64,000 bases of DNA from a virus (IMGVR_UViG_3300031576_000007:1-64000); one strand, 5' to 3'; shown: positions 32,144-40,246, counted from the first letter of the stretch. Notes: generated by a model from the sequence alone, not told the origin. Made by a program: numbers and translations.

Positions 32144-32819
32144 ATATAAATTTAAAAGTAAATACAAAAAAAATGTGTGTTTGGATTGCCCTAAGAGAAT
32201 CCCCTGTGCCTCGGCGGATTCTATATGCGATCTGATTTCTCCATGTCAAGTGTGTGAAATAAAAGATATATGCACCTCTTTATGTGATCAAATGGGGGGA
32301 TATCTTAATAGAGGAAAAACAAAAACAGTAAAAACTGTTTCTATAGAGAATGAAAGATTAGAGAGTCTTTATTCTTTTAAAGTTGCGCAGAGGAAACAAG
32401 AGAAAACTATAGTAAGAGAAAAGTTTTCATTTATAGACATCCCTTGGGATGTTATTTCAAAAAGAGATAAAGAAATAGTCCAAAAACATTTCATAGAAGA
32501 TAAGAGCTACGAAGATATAGCCAAAGAATTTAATCTTGGGTCTCAAGCTACTGTTTATGAGATAATTCATGGGACGGGGGATAAACACTCAAGAGGAGCT
32601 TTAAGAAAGTTACAAGAATTTGCCGAGTATAGAAGATTATTAAGAAAATATGGAAGATTTCTATCTACCTCCGTGTATAATACTCTGACAAGTTATTATA
32701 CTAATTGTTTCTCTATAGAAGAAACAAGAATAGCTGATGAAAGCTATAAACAGGCGTATAATAGATTTTTGAAGGCTAAAAAATTAATAGACAAGTTTAA
32801 AGGAGTTGAACGTGACTAA
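32136..32819 (+). CDS. sigma-like helix-turn-helix protein with N-terminal Cys cluster
   Basis: A 227-residue protein from GTG 32136. Residues 14-50 hold CLDCPKRIPC and CQVCEIKDICTSLC, a likely zinc or Fe-S cluster site. Residues about 106-150 read ISKRDKEIVQKHFIEDKSYEDIAKEFNL, typical of a sigma70 region 4 / LuxR-type HTH. The C-terminal half is helical and basic. It may be a phage transcription regulator or sigma-like factor; no region 2 is visible. Confidence 0.6.
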   Translation: MNEYKFKSKYKKNVCLDCPKRIPCASADSICDLISPCQVCEIKDICTSLCDQMGGYLNRGKTKTVKTVSIENERLESLYSFKVAQRKQEKTIVREKFSFIDIPWDVISKRDKEIVQKHFIEDKSYEDIAKEFNLGSQATVYEIIHGTGDKHSRGALRKLQEFAEYRRLLRKYGRFLSTSVYNTLTSYYTNCFSIEETRIADESYKQAYNRFLKAKKLIDKFKGVERD

Positions 32820-33045
32820 AGTGGAGTTTACTGAATTTCTTGCTGAGCTAATTACAGAAGTTAAGGAATTAGATACAGTTGATGAAGTGATTGATCTTTT
32901 GAATGAGAGATTAGATGCAGATATAGAAGATATAGGTATACAAAAGGAACTTAAATTCAGAGAGTCATTATCTAGAGAAAATGAAGATCCAGACTATGAA
33001 TCAGAACTTGAATCAATAGAAAAAGATTTTGAGAATGATTTTTAA
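32812..33045 (+). CDS. hypothetical acidic protein, 77 aa
   Basis: GTG 32812 with AAGGAG 7 nt upstream is preferred to TTG 32806. Very acidic (ELITEVKELDTVDEVIDLLNE; YESELESIEKDFENDF), helical, possibly a protein-binding or DNA-mimic type. No family. Confidence 0.5.
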   Translation: MTKVEFTEFLAELITEVKELDTVDEVIDLLNERLDADIEDIGIQKELKFRESLSRENEDPDYESELESIEKDFENDF

Positions 33046-33063
33046 TAATATTCGGGGGATTTA

Positions 33064-35895
33064 ATGTCTTATCCTTTTAGAAATGAACTATCAGAATTCG
33101 TGTTCTATCGGACCTATGCGAGGTGGTTAGATAGAGAAAAACGAAGAGAAACTTGGGATGAAGTTACAGAAAGATATTTTAACAATGTAATAAATAAGCA
33201 TAAGGACACAGTTCCTAGAAAGATACAGGCAGAAATAAAAGATAATATTTTTAAAATGGCTTCCATGCCCTCTATGAGAGGGTTGTGGTGTGCTGGTCCA
33301 GCTCTAGATATATCGAATGTGTGCTTGTTTAATTGCTCATATTTGCCTATAAAAGATTTATTTTCATTTGCTGAAATGTTGTATATACTATGCTGCGGGA
33401 CAGGTGTAGGTTTTAGTGTGGAAGAAGAAAACATAACCCAACTTCCTGAAATACAGAGACAAACTAGTGCAGGTGCAGGAATACACGAGGTTGAAGATTC
33501 TAAAGAAGGATGGGCGGATTCTTTAATGGCTGGTCTAGAAACGTGGTTTTCAGGTAAAGATATAGAATTTAATTATGATAAAATAAGACCTAGAGGGGCT
33601 AGACTGATAACATTCGGGGGCAGAGCTTCAGGCCCAGAACCTTTAAAGAGACTTCATGAATTTTCAAAAAAGATTATACTAGAAGCCCAAGGTAGAAAAC
33701 TAACCAGTCTTGAATGTCATGATATATGTTGTAAAATTGCCGAAATCGTTGTAGTTGGTGGGGTGAGACGTTCAAGCCTAGCAAGTTTTAGCGATTTAAA
33801 TGACGAGTTACTAATGAAAGCTAAAAATCCTCCTTTTCCTTCTCATAGGTATATGAGTAATAATTCTGCTGTCTACACTAAAAAACCAGATAGTGTTACT
33901 TTCATGAGAGAGTGGTATAATTTGGCGGCATCTGGGACAGGGGAACGGGGTATATATAATATACCTAATTTAAGTAATTATGCACCTAGAAGAATTTTTA
34001 CAGGTAAGGAGAGAAGCAATCCTTGTTTCGAAATTATATTGAAGCCATTCGAATTTTGTGTAGCCGGGGATACTCCTTTGATTCACAAAACAGGTATTTT
34101 AAATATTAAGAATGCTGTAAACAAGCCCATAGAAATATGGAATGGAGAAAAATGGAGCTTAGTAACTGTACGTAGAACCAGAAGGGACCAAAAACTAGTA
34201 CGAGTAACCTTAACTGATGGTTCTTACTTAGACTGCACTCCAGATCATAGGTTTTCAGTTAAAACAAGATTTATGAAATATTTTAAAGAAGTTCCTGCAA
34301 GTAGACTATTAAATAGCGATTATTCTTTACAATGTGAAAATTTTTCAATAGATAATATAGGAGGAATTAGAGCAGAAGACGCATATGATATTGGATTCTC
34401 CGTTGGGGACGGTTTTATACAAAAAAATATGGTGTATGCTAACTTATATGGAGAAAAAGATAAAAAATGCCCAATTAAGGGGATTCGTTATAAAGAATAT
34501 CTTCCTAAAGGATATAGTGTGTCTAAAATAAGAATTAAAACAGGTTTAGACGCTACACTCATTTCTTCGCTTAAAACAGATTCTAATGCTAGTGATATTT
34601 TATTTACATGGGATAGGCCCTCTGTTTTGAAATTTATAGCTGGTTTAGCTGACGCTGATGGATCAGAAACAAAAACAGGTGGCATACGCATTTATATAAG
34701 TGACGAAAAAAGAGTACGAAAGTTTCAACTTCTATTAACTAAAAATGGTATTAGATCTTCTGTTAATCTTTTACAGAAAAAAGGAACCAGAACCAATTTA
34801 TCAGTCCGTAAAAAAGATTTATGGTACTTACAGATTACAGAGTGCAATGAAATTCCTTGTTTTAGATTAGATACTTCGGGGGGGCATAAAACTAAATATA
34901 AAGGAAAATACCAAAATATAAAATCAGTTGTTTTATTGAGGGGGTTACATGATACATATTGTTTTAATGAACCAGAAAAACACAAAGGAGTATTTTCAAA
35001 TGTGTTAACCTATCAATGTAATCTATCAGACGTTGTTGTAAGGGCATCAGATTCATTTGATGATTTGGTAGATAAGGTTAGAGCAGCTACTTGGATCTGC
35101 GCTATCCAATCAACTTTTACTAATTTTAAATATATACGATCAGAATGGAAAAGCAACTGTGACGAAGAAAGGCTACTTGGGGTTTCATTAACAGGCCAGT
35201 TAGATAATCCAAAACTACTTAGCGAGGAAAAATTACAGATATTGAAAGAATATTCTATAAAAACAGCTAAAAAAGCAGCGGAAGCACTAAAGATAAATTT
35301 ATCGGCAGCTATAACAACAACCAAACCAAGTGGCACTGTTTCTCAATTAGTTGATTCAGCATCAGGGTGTCATCCAAGATACTCTAAATTTTATACAAGA
35401 AGGGTACGAATTTCTGATACAGATCCTTTATTTAAAATGATGAGAGCGCAGGGGGTCAAATTTGAACCAGAAGTAGATCAGGACCCTAAAAATCCGGATA
35501 CCTGGGTAGTCTCTTTTCCTGTTAAATCACCTAAAAATTCTATAACTAGGGATGAGATGACGGCTATTGAACAACTTAACTGGTATAGGAAACTTCAAAA
35601 TAATTGGTCTGAGCATAATAATAGTGTTACAATTTATGTAAAAGAAAACGAATGGCCAGAAGTCGGATCATATGTTTATAAACATTTTGATGAAATAGTT
35701 GGGGTAAGTTTTTTACCTTATGATGGTGGTAAATATAAATTGGCTCCTTATGAAATGATAACTGAAGAGGAATATAACAAAAATAAGGAAAAATTCCCAA
35801 AAATAAATTATTCTGACCTTTATAAGTATGAGGAAGAAGATAATACTGAAGGAGCTAAATCATACGCTTGTATAGGAGATCGTTGCGAGATATGA
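33064..35895 (+). CDS. nrdJ: class II (B12-dependent) ribonucleotide reductase precursor with intein
   Basis: 943 residues; 623 after splicing. It has NVCLFNCSYLPI, GTGVGFS, EIVVVGGVRRSS and RGIYNIPN, then NPCFEIILKPFEF/CNLSDVVVR across the intein, then TKPSGTVSQLVDSASGCHPR, and FLPYDGGKYKLAPYE near the end. The last two blocks are typical of monomeric adenosylcobalamin-dependent ribonucleoside-triphosphate reductases. The C-terminal CIGDRC could be the redox-shuttle pair. The enzyme needs host cobalamin and no separate radical subunit. Somewhat shorter than the usual 700-740 residues. Confidence 0.9.
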   Translation: MSYPFRNELSEFVFYRTYARWLDREKRRETWDEVTERYFNNVINKHKDTVPRKIQAEIKDNIFKMASMPSMRGLWCAGPALDISNVCLFNCSYLPIKDLFSFAEMLYILCCGTGVGFSVEEENITQLPEIQRQTSAGAGIHEVEDSKEGWADSLMAGLETWFSGKDIEFNYDKIRPRGARLITFGGRASGPEPLKRLHEFSKKIILEAQGRKLTSLECHDICCKIAEIVVVGGVRRSSLASFSDLNDELLMKAKNPPFPSHRYMSNNSAVYTKKPDSVTFMREWYNLAASGTGERGIYNIPNLSNYAPRRIFTGKERSNPCFEIILKPFEFCVAGDTPLIHKTGILNIKNAVNKPIEIWNGEKWSLVTVRRTRRDQKLVRVTLTDGSYLDCTPDHRFSVKTRFMKYFKEVPASRLLNSDYSLQCENFSIDNIGGIRAEDAYDIGFSVGDGFIQKNMVYANLYGEKDKKCPIKGIRYKEYLPKGYSVSKIRIKTGLDATLISSLKTDSNASDILFTWDRPSVLKFIAGLADADGSETKTGGIRIYISDEKRVRKFQLLLTKNGIRSSVNLLQKKGTRTNLSVRKKDLWYLQITECNEIPCFRLDTSGGHKTKYKGKYQNIKSVVLLRGLHDTYCFNEPEKHKGVFSNVLTYQCNLSDVVVRASDSFDDLVDKVRAATWICAIQSTFTNFKYIRSEWKSNCDEERLLGVSLTGQLDNPKLLSEEKLQILKEYSIKTAKKAAEALKINLSAAITTTKPSGTVSQLVDSASGCHPRYSKFYTRRVRISDTDPLFKMMRAQGVKFEPEVDQDPKNPDTWVVSFPVKSPKNSITRDEMTAIEQLNWYRKLQNNWSEHNNSVTIYVKENEWPEVGSYVYKHFDEIVGVSFLPYDGGKYKLAPYEMITEEEYNKNKEKFPKINYSDLYKYEEEDNTEGAKSYACIGDRCEI
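34057..35016 (+). mobile_element. intein with LAGLIDADG endonuclease in ribonucleotide reductase, ends in Gln
   Basis: 320 residues from Cys1 (CVAGDTPLIHKTG) to LTYQ, then Cys+1. Block B CTPDHRF. Endonuclease helices IGFSVGDGF and IAGLADADGS. The last residue is Gln and the one before is Tyr, instead of the usual His-Asn, so cleavage must use Gln cyclisation, a known but rarer variant. Insertion is at the Cys of FEF/CNLSD, a highly conserved reductase site. Confidence 0.85.
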
Positions 35896-36401
35896 TAGCT
35901 GATTTTATAAAAAACTGGTGTGAAAAGCACAGTAGAAAGTTTATTATCTACGACCGAGCGCAAGGAAGTAAACAAGTATATCTTATTAGATATGTTATCT
36001 TCAAATGTAAGTGGTTTGGTGTATATTTACACGAGTTTTTTAAGTCTGATGAAGAAGTACTTCATGATCACCCTTGGGATTTCGTTACTTTAATTCTAAA
36101 AGGCTCTTATAAAGAAGAAATTTTAAGTAAAGAAAAAAAACGTTGGACTTCTGTTTACGGATGGATAAAAAAATTTAGAACTGTAAAAAAGGGTCAATTT
36201 TTATTTAGGAAAGCTAAACATATACACAGAGTTATTTTAACTGATAATAACCCAATAACTTTAAGCGTACTATTTAGGAAAAAAAGAGAATGGGGGTTCT
36301 GGGAACCGATTCCAACAGCTGAATTCCACCTACAAAACTACAAATGGAAACATTGGCGTGATTTTTTAAATATTAAAACTGGTGAAAATAAAAAACAATG
36401 A
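35892..36401 (+). CDS. cupin-fold protein
   Basis: 169 residues from ATG 35892 (overlap ATGATAG with the nrdJ stop). Contains LHDHPWDFVTLILKGSY, AKHIHRVIL and TLSVLFRKKREWGFW, the double cupin motifs with His ligands seen in phage and bacterial cupins near nucleotide genes. Enzymatic role unknown; it could be a metal-dependent dioxygenase or sugar isomerase. Confidence 0.7.
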   Translation: MIADFIKNWCEKHSRKFIIYDRAQGSKQVYLIRYVIFKCKWFGVYLHEFFKSDEEVLHDHPWDFVTLILKGSYKEEILSKEKKRWTSVYGWIKKFRTVKKGQFLFRKAKHIHRVILTDNNPITLSVLFRKKREWGFWEPIPTAEFHLQNYKWKHWRDFLNIKTGENKKQ

Positions 36402-36847
36402 ACAGAAAACTAGATAGATTTTTGGTAAAGAGATTCCAGTCTATATTTGCCCAGAGATATCAAGATATGACTACCACTGCTATGTGCTGGGGCTTCATGT
36501 GTGGTGATGGTTGGGCAAGGCTCATATATGATCTTTGCTTAAAGATAGAACTTCTAGAAAAGACTTTCGGTATAGTAATTGAAGCTAGTCAGGTTAAGGA
36601 GAAGTATGGGCTATTGTGTTTTTATGTGTATTCGGATTATACTAAAGTTTCTAATGCGAAGCTTGGTAAAATGTTATGCAGTATGGTTAGTGATTTGATT
36701 TGTTCTGCGGAAGATAGAAGTGGTCAGTTGTGCGAAGTTTGCGGGGATTACGGGCAGGTTTACCCAGGTAGCTGGATTGTAACGAGGTGCGAGGATTGTG
36801 CTTTAGAAGAAGGTAGGGTTCTTGTGGATGAAAGCGAGCTACCATAA
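36398..36847 (+). CDS. conserved phage hypothetical protein, 149 aa
   Basis: ATGA overlap. Contains MCWGFMCGDGWARLI, ASQVKEKYGLLCFYVYSD and a C-terminal zinc-type CEVCGDYG...CEDC. The CGDGW...QVKEKFG pattern recurs widely in phage genomes as a protein of unknown function. Last gene before the structured non-coding stretch. Confidence 0.65.
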   Translation: MNRKLDRFLVKRFQSIFAQRYQDMTTTAMCWGFMCGDGWARLIYDLCLKIELLEKTFGIVIEASQVKEKYGLLCFYVYSDYTKVSNAKLGKMLCSMVSDLICSAEDRSGQLCEVCGDYGQVYPGSWIVTRCEDCALEEGRVLVDESELP

Positions 36848-36850
36848 GAT

Positions 36851-37118
36851 CTTATTGGGCTGTGTACCCAATAAGTGTAGTTACTAGTTAACCTATGAAA
36901 CTAGACGTTTTAAGGAAACGTAAATTCCTGTCGGCATTGGTAGTTGGCCCAAAACTAATTACCACAGATTTAACTACTGCATCGTCAGCCTACGCGAGGA
37001 CTGTAACGGTGGCTATGCTGAAATAGCGATGTTTTACTCTTTTCCATAGTGCTATACCGAGAAAGAGACGCCAGGTACGATATGATCAAAAGAAACTAGA
37101 CAAAATTTGTATGTCTAG
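36851..37118 (+). ncRNA. candidate structured RNA (hairpin-rich non-coding segment)
   Basis: About 390 nt between genes without a convincing protein, with many consecutive stems. A 9-bp stem CTTATTGGG/CCCAATAAG is at 36851-36875. Others are CTAGTT/AACTAG at 36884-36904, ACGTTT/AAACGT at 36905-36921, TGGTAGTT/AATTACCA at 36938-36964, a branched unit GCATC/GATGT at 36979-37032 enclosing AGCC/GGCT, CTCTTTT/GAAAGAG at 37037-37067, and CTAGACA/TGTCTAG at 37096-37118. The stems are not followed by T runs. No known riboswitch, tRNA, tmRNA or group I intron core is recognised. GC content is above the surroundings. Confidence 0.45.
36895..37026 (+). CDS. possible 43-aa ORF inside the structured segment
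   Basis: ATG 36895 to TAG 37024-37026 encodes MKLDVLRKRKFLSALVVGPK and on. No ribosome-binding site, GC-richer codons than neighbours, and the same bases pair in hairpins. An RNA reading is preferred, but translation cannot be excluded. Confidence 0.15.
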   Translation: MKLDVLRKRKFLSALVVGPKLITTDLTTASSAYARTVTVAMLK

Positions 37119-37214
37119 CACATCTAACCCCGGATGCAGTAATTAATATTGAAATCAATAAGTTATAAAACCGTGCTTTACTATAAACTATAAACTATCA
37201 ACTAAAGAAATTAA

Positions 37215-37244
37215 ATGACTTTACCTAATAAAGTGTGGTATAAT
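37215..37244 (+). promoter_or_regulatory. extended -10 promoter before the recombination/replication genes
   Basis: ATGACT at 37215-37220 (four of six to consensus), 18-nt spacer, TATAAT at 37239-37244 with TG upstream (TGGTATAAT). It follows the structured segment and would transcribe the 37.3-39.3 kb genes. Confidence 0.5.
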
Positions 37245-37294
37245 AAGGAATATAAATACCAAACATAAAACTAATAGAGGACAAACAATTTAAA

Positions 37295-37546
37295 ATTTTA
37301 AGGATATTATGTAGTTGTCTAGCCCCAGAGCACACATATGACATAATAGTTGATAAAGAATTTGGTTTCACAGAGATCGCTCATAATTTAAATAAAGATC
37401 TAAATGAGCCATGTCTTAGTAGATTAAAAAATGCATTCAAGTATGTTTTAGGAAAATCATTATTGGTTTCAGGACTTGTCTTAGAAAAAGAAGATGTAGA
37501 GGAAATGATTAAGTTCTTACAAGAAAATGTAAAAGGTATGAAATGA
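37295..37546 (+). CDS. hypothetical protein with no standard start codon
   Basis: A coding-looking frame (CLAPEHTYDIIVDKEFGFTE ... EMIKFLQENVKGMK) ends at TGA 37544-37546, overlapping the next ATG. Upstream to the in-frame stop at 37253-37255 only ATA and ATT codons are available (ATT 37295; ATA 37274 or 37304). AGAGGA at 37276-37281 could serve as ribosome-binding site for ATT 37295. Either a rare start or a lost ATG. The function is unknown. Confidence 0.4.
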   Translation: MLRILCSCLAPEHTYDIIVDKEFGFTEIAHNLNKDLNEPCLSRLKNAFKYVLGKSLLVSGLVLEKEDVEEMIKFLQENVKGMK

Positions 37547-38064
37547 CTGAAGAGTTAAAAACTCCTGAAAAGGAAGAAGAAAAAGAAAAGCAGTGGACTT
37601 CTGCGGATTGGTTCTTAAACCCAGAAGTTCTTTATCTTAAGCCTGAAGAGTGTAGAGAAGTTACCCTAAACCCAGGGTATGAAGTAGAGTGGTTTAGAAA
37701 GACTTATTTAAACAAAGGGGAATTAGTTCTTACCAAGAAGGAGTATAGATCAGATCTTCCTAGAAATCTTAAAGGCAAGATCATAGCTGTCACAGCTGCT
37801 CCTATTATAAGGAAAGACGATTTTAACAGAATGGTTGAACGACAACCATATATAAGTTTACAAAAGTTTCTTAAACCTAAACCGCTTGGCAAGTATTATG
37901 AGCTGTTTAAAGCTGATACTAGTGAGTATCAAGAATGGGTTGGCCCGCATGAGTATATCGAAGATAGACGAAAAAATAAAAAAGTACATAGAACTTCTGA
38001 TGAAAACAAGAGTGGATCTAGAAAACCTCAAGAAAGAGCCTTCCTCGTTGTTAAGATTAAGTAA
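37543..38064 (+). CDS. hypothetical protein, 173 aa
   Basis: ATGA overlap with the preceding frame. Very acidic and Lys-rich start (ELKTPEKEEEKEKQW), then a mixed alpha/beta body (EVTLNPGYEVEWFRKTYL; GKIIAVTAAPIIR). The last 116 nt overlap the next gene in another frame, which is unusual here; the C-terminal tail (RTSDENKSGSRKPQ) may not be functional. No family. Confidence 0.5.
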   Translation: MTEELKTPEKEEEKEKQWTSADWFLNPEVLYLKPEECREVTLNPGYEVEWFRKTYLNKGELVLTKKEYRSDLPRNLKGKIIAVTAAPIIRKDDFNRMVERQPYISLQKFLKPKPLGKYYELFKADTSEYQEWVGPHEYIEDRRKNKKVHRTSDENKSGSRKPQERAFLVVKIK

Positions 38065-38158
38065 AGGAATGGCAACTCTCCCAGAATTAAAAGAAAGAGT
38101 AGTTAATTATAGAACTTTTTTAGCAGATCTTATAGAAATAAAGAAAAAAGATGAGTGA
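37949..38158 (+). CDS. hypothetical coiled protein, 69 aa
   Basis: ATG 37949 begins MSISKIDEKIKKYIELLMKT, a strongly helical coiled-coil-like protein. It overlaps the previous gene by 116 nt and the nuclease gene by 8 nt. An in-frame ATG at 37886 is less likely. The overlap could indicate an unrecognised frameshift joining both frames. Confidence 0.5.
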   Translation: MSISKIDEKIKKYIELLMKTRVDLENLKKEPSSLLRLSKGMATLPELKERVVNYRTFLADLIEIKKKDE

Positions 38159-39296
38159 AATAAAAAAATATACTATGTCCCACAGCCGAGCTTCCACTTG
38201 GCTTGAGTGCCCTGAAAAAGAGCATCTTAGATATGTTGAACACGTAGAACCTAAAGAATATGGGTCTAGCTTGGCTTTTGGTATAGCCATAGACATTGCT
38301 GTAAGTCATCTTCTTAAACTACACAAAGAAGGTAAAACACAGGAGGGTATTAACTCACTAAAAAGTATTTTTCTTGACGATAAAGAAAAAGGGTGGAAAT
38401 TATCTTTTTCGGCTCCTGGAATAAAATTTACAAAAACTGATTTAGATATGTCTGTGTTAGTATCTAAGGAAGATAAAGATTTAATTGAGTTTTGGGAAAC
38501 ATCTCTCAATACAAAGCTAGAAGATGCTGTAACTGCAAAAAGACAACAAGAATACAAAGAAATGACTGAAGAAGAGATTACTATTCTTCATCATGCAACT
38601 TGGTTGTCCTTGAGGAATAAAGGATATTTGATGCTAGATGCATTTGTTAGAGAGGTACTACCAAAAATAAAGAAAGTCATAGCAATTCAACATAAAATTG
38701 AGGGGACTATCGAGGGAGATAAGGATGCAAAGGGGTATATTGATTTTATTGTTGAGTTTGATGGTCATAGTACCCCAGTGGTTTTTGATCTCAAAACTTC
38801 TGCTTACTTTTATGATAGTAATGCAGTATTTCTTTCACCACAGCTCACACTTTATGCTAGTGCTGTAGGAAGTTCATTGGGCACAGAATTAGCTGGATTC
38901 ATAGTTTTATTGAAAAGTATGGGGGGCACGTCAGTATGTGAAAAATGTCTCTATAAAAAAGAAAAAGGAAGTAGATTTAAGTCATGTAATAGGATCATTC
39001 CTTTAGATGTAGATACTAATGTCGGGGAAAGATGTAATGGGGTTTGGATAGAAATACCTGAAGCAAATGTGCAGATTTTAGTAGATAAAGTTCCTGTTAA
39101 ACGCCAAGATCAGTATTTAAACAGCTTTGTTAATTTAACAACATTGGCTAGTCAGGGCCTCAGAATTCAAAATTGGAATTCATGTAAAGGAAAATTTGGA
39201 ATATGTGATTTCTACAGACTTTGTCATTTTTCCGATACTTCAGATTATAAATTTGCGGATAAGGAATCAGAAGAGCGGGTAAAACATAGAACATGA
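38151..39296 (+). CDS. RecB/Cas4-like PD-(D/E)XK nuclease
   Basis: 381 residues. N-terminal SHSRASTWLECPEKEHLRYVE (motif QS/xxC type) and AFGIAIDIAV. Catalytic core KGYIDFIVEFDG...VVFDLKTSAYFYD with D and DxK, and QLTLYASAVG (QxxxY). C-terminal Cys pairs (CEKCLYKK, CNRI, CDFYRLC) suggest an iron-sulfur cluster as in AddB/Cas4. It would process DNA ends alongside the Erf annealing protein downstream. Confidence 0.8.
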   Translation: MSEIKKYTMSHSRASTWLECPEKEHLRYVEHVEPKEYGSSLAFGIAIDIAVSHLLKLHKEGKTQEGINSLKSIFLDDKEKGWKLSFSAPGIKFTKTDLDMSVLVSKEDKDLIEFWETSLNTKLEDAVTAKRQQEYKEMTEEEITILHHATWLSLRNKGYLMLDAFVREVLPKIKKVIAIQHKIEGTIEGDKDAKGYIDFIVEFDGHSTPVVFDLKTSAYFYDSNAVFLSPQLTLYASAVGSSLGTELAGFIVLLKSMGGTSVCEKCLYKKEKGSRFKSCNRIIPLDVDTNVGERCNGVWIEIPEANVQILVDKVPVKRQDQYLNSFVNLTTLASQGLRIQNWNSCKGKFGICDFYRLCHFSDTSDYKFADKESEERVKHRT

Positions 39297-40089
39297 ATTT
39301 TAAAAAATGTAATAAATGCGAAAAAGTTAAAGAATATTCTTTTTTTTATAAGTCTAAAACACTTAAAGAGGGGGGGGGAGTTCTTGCAAAAAATGTCTTA
39401 AAATATATAGAAAACTTGGTTATTTTATAAATAGTGCGGGAAACCATATAATAAAACGCAGGAAAACTAAAAAATGTGGGATTTGTAAAAAACACCAAAA
39501 AATATATCAATTTTACATTAGAAATGTTAAATATAAATCTAAAAAAGATGGAAATATAAAGATTTACAAAGCTCGTGTTTCTTATTGTAATACATGCCAC
39601 AAGTTAGGAATTAAAAAACATCATTACAAAGTATGGAGAAAAGAGTACAAAAAAGCTATAACTGCTAAATGACCCATAGCTCGAAGAAACGCAAGAGTTA
39701 GTAATCATGGTTGGTATCTTTCAAAACAGCAATATTTCGAGCTTATGGCAAAAATGTGTTATTATTGCGAAGGTAAGTTGCCTGTTTATGGAACTGGCTT
39801 AGATAGACTAAACAGCTCAAAAGGATATGAAAATACAAATGTTGTACCTTGTTGCACAGCTTGTAATAGAGTAAGAGGGGCTGTCCTATCAGTAGATAAT
39901 ATGTTAGAAATTAAACAATTTCTAATAAGGTGGAGACTAGAGAGGGAAGAATTAATTGCTGAGCAGATAGTTAAAAAAACTGAAGTTGAGCATACAATAA
40001 CTCAAGAGATTCTACAACAGAAGAGCACAGAGAAATTGTATGATGAATCTTATACATATATGGGTAATTTAGGCTCTATCGTTTATTAA
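39293..40089 (+). pseudogene. HNH endonuclease gene with poly-G frameshift and in-frame TGA
   Basis: ATG 39293 starts NFKKCNKCEKVKEY (zinc finger CxxC). Nine G at 39370-39378 shift the frame; the right frame continues SSCKKCLKIYRKLGYF and on through CGICKKH and CNTCHKL to TGA 39670-39672, then IARRNARVSNHGWYL to a clear HNH end (CYYCEG, LDRLNSSKGYENTNVVPCCTAC) and TAA 40087-40089. Whole, it would be an about 264-residue phage HNH endonuclease. TGA may replace Trp or Arg. The last 115 codons still form an open frame from ATG 39745. Confidence 0.7.
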
Positions 40090-40202
40090 TGTAGATAGTC
40101 TGAAAAGTAGTATTAGAACATCAAATAGCAGCTTTTTTTATATATATAGGAATCGCCGCTATTATTAGTGCTATATTTAATAAATATGGTTGTGACGATT
40201 GA
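40089..40202 (+). pseudogene. degraded small membrane-peptide gene
   Basis: ATG 40089 overlaps the HNH stop (TAATG), but codon 2 is TAG (40092-40094) and codon 5 TGA (40101-40103). After them the frame reads KVVLEHQIAAFFIYIGIAAI to TGA 40200-40202. It looks like a lost membrane peptide. It is weak evidence alone, but matches the pattern of other stops here. Confidence 0.3.
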
Positions 40203-40227
40203 CACAAACAATGAACACTGATATAAT
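40199..40227 (+). promoter_or_regulatory. consensus sigma70 promoter for the erf-primase-polymerase genes
   Basis: A perfect TTGACA at 40199-40204, exactly 17 nt, then a perfect TATAAT at 40222-40227. A start near 40234 leaves a short leader with AAGGAG before GTG 40247. This is the best promoter in the window and would drive the replication operon. Confidence 0.85.
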
Positions 40228-40246
40228 GATTATTCAAGGAGAAAAA

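Noticed and set aside
36848-37238. Group I intron or tmRNA
   Set aside because: No recognisable P/Q/R/S core, no tRNA-like ends and no split gene that would be rejoined with certainty. Kept as an unclassified structured RNA candidate.
1888-40202. Genome-wide stop-codon reassignment (TAA/TAG to Gln, TGA to Trp)
   Set aside because: TAA, TAG and TGA all act as proper stops of intact, coupled genes throughout, and the large enzymes contain none internally. Local lesions or read-through explain the data better.
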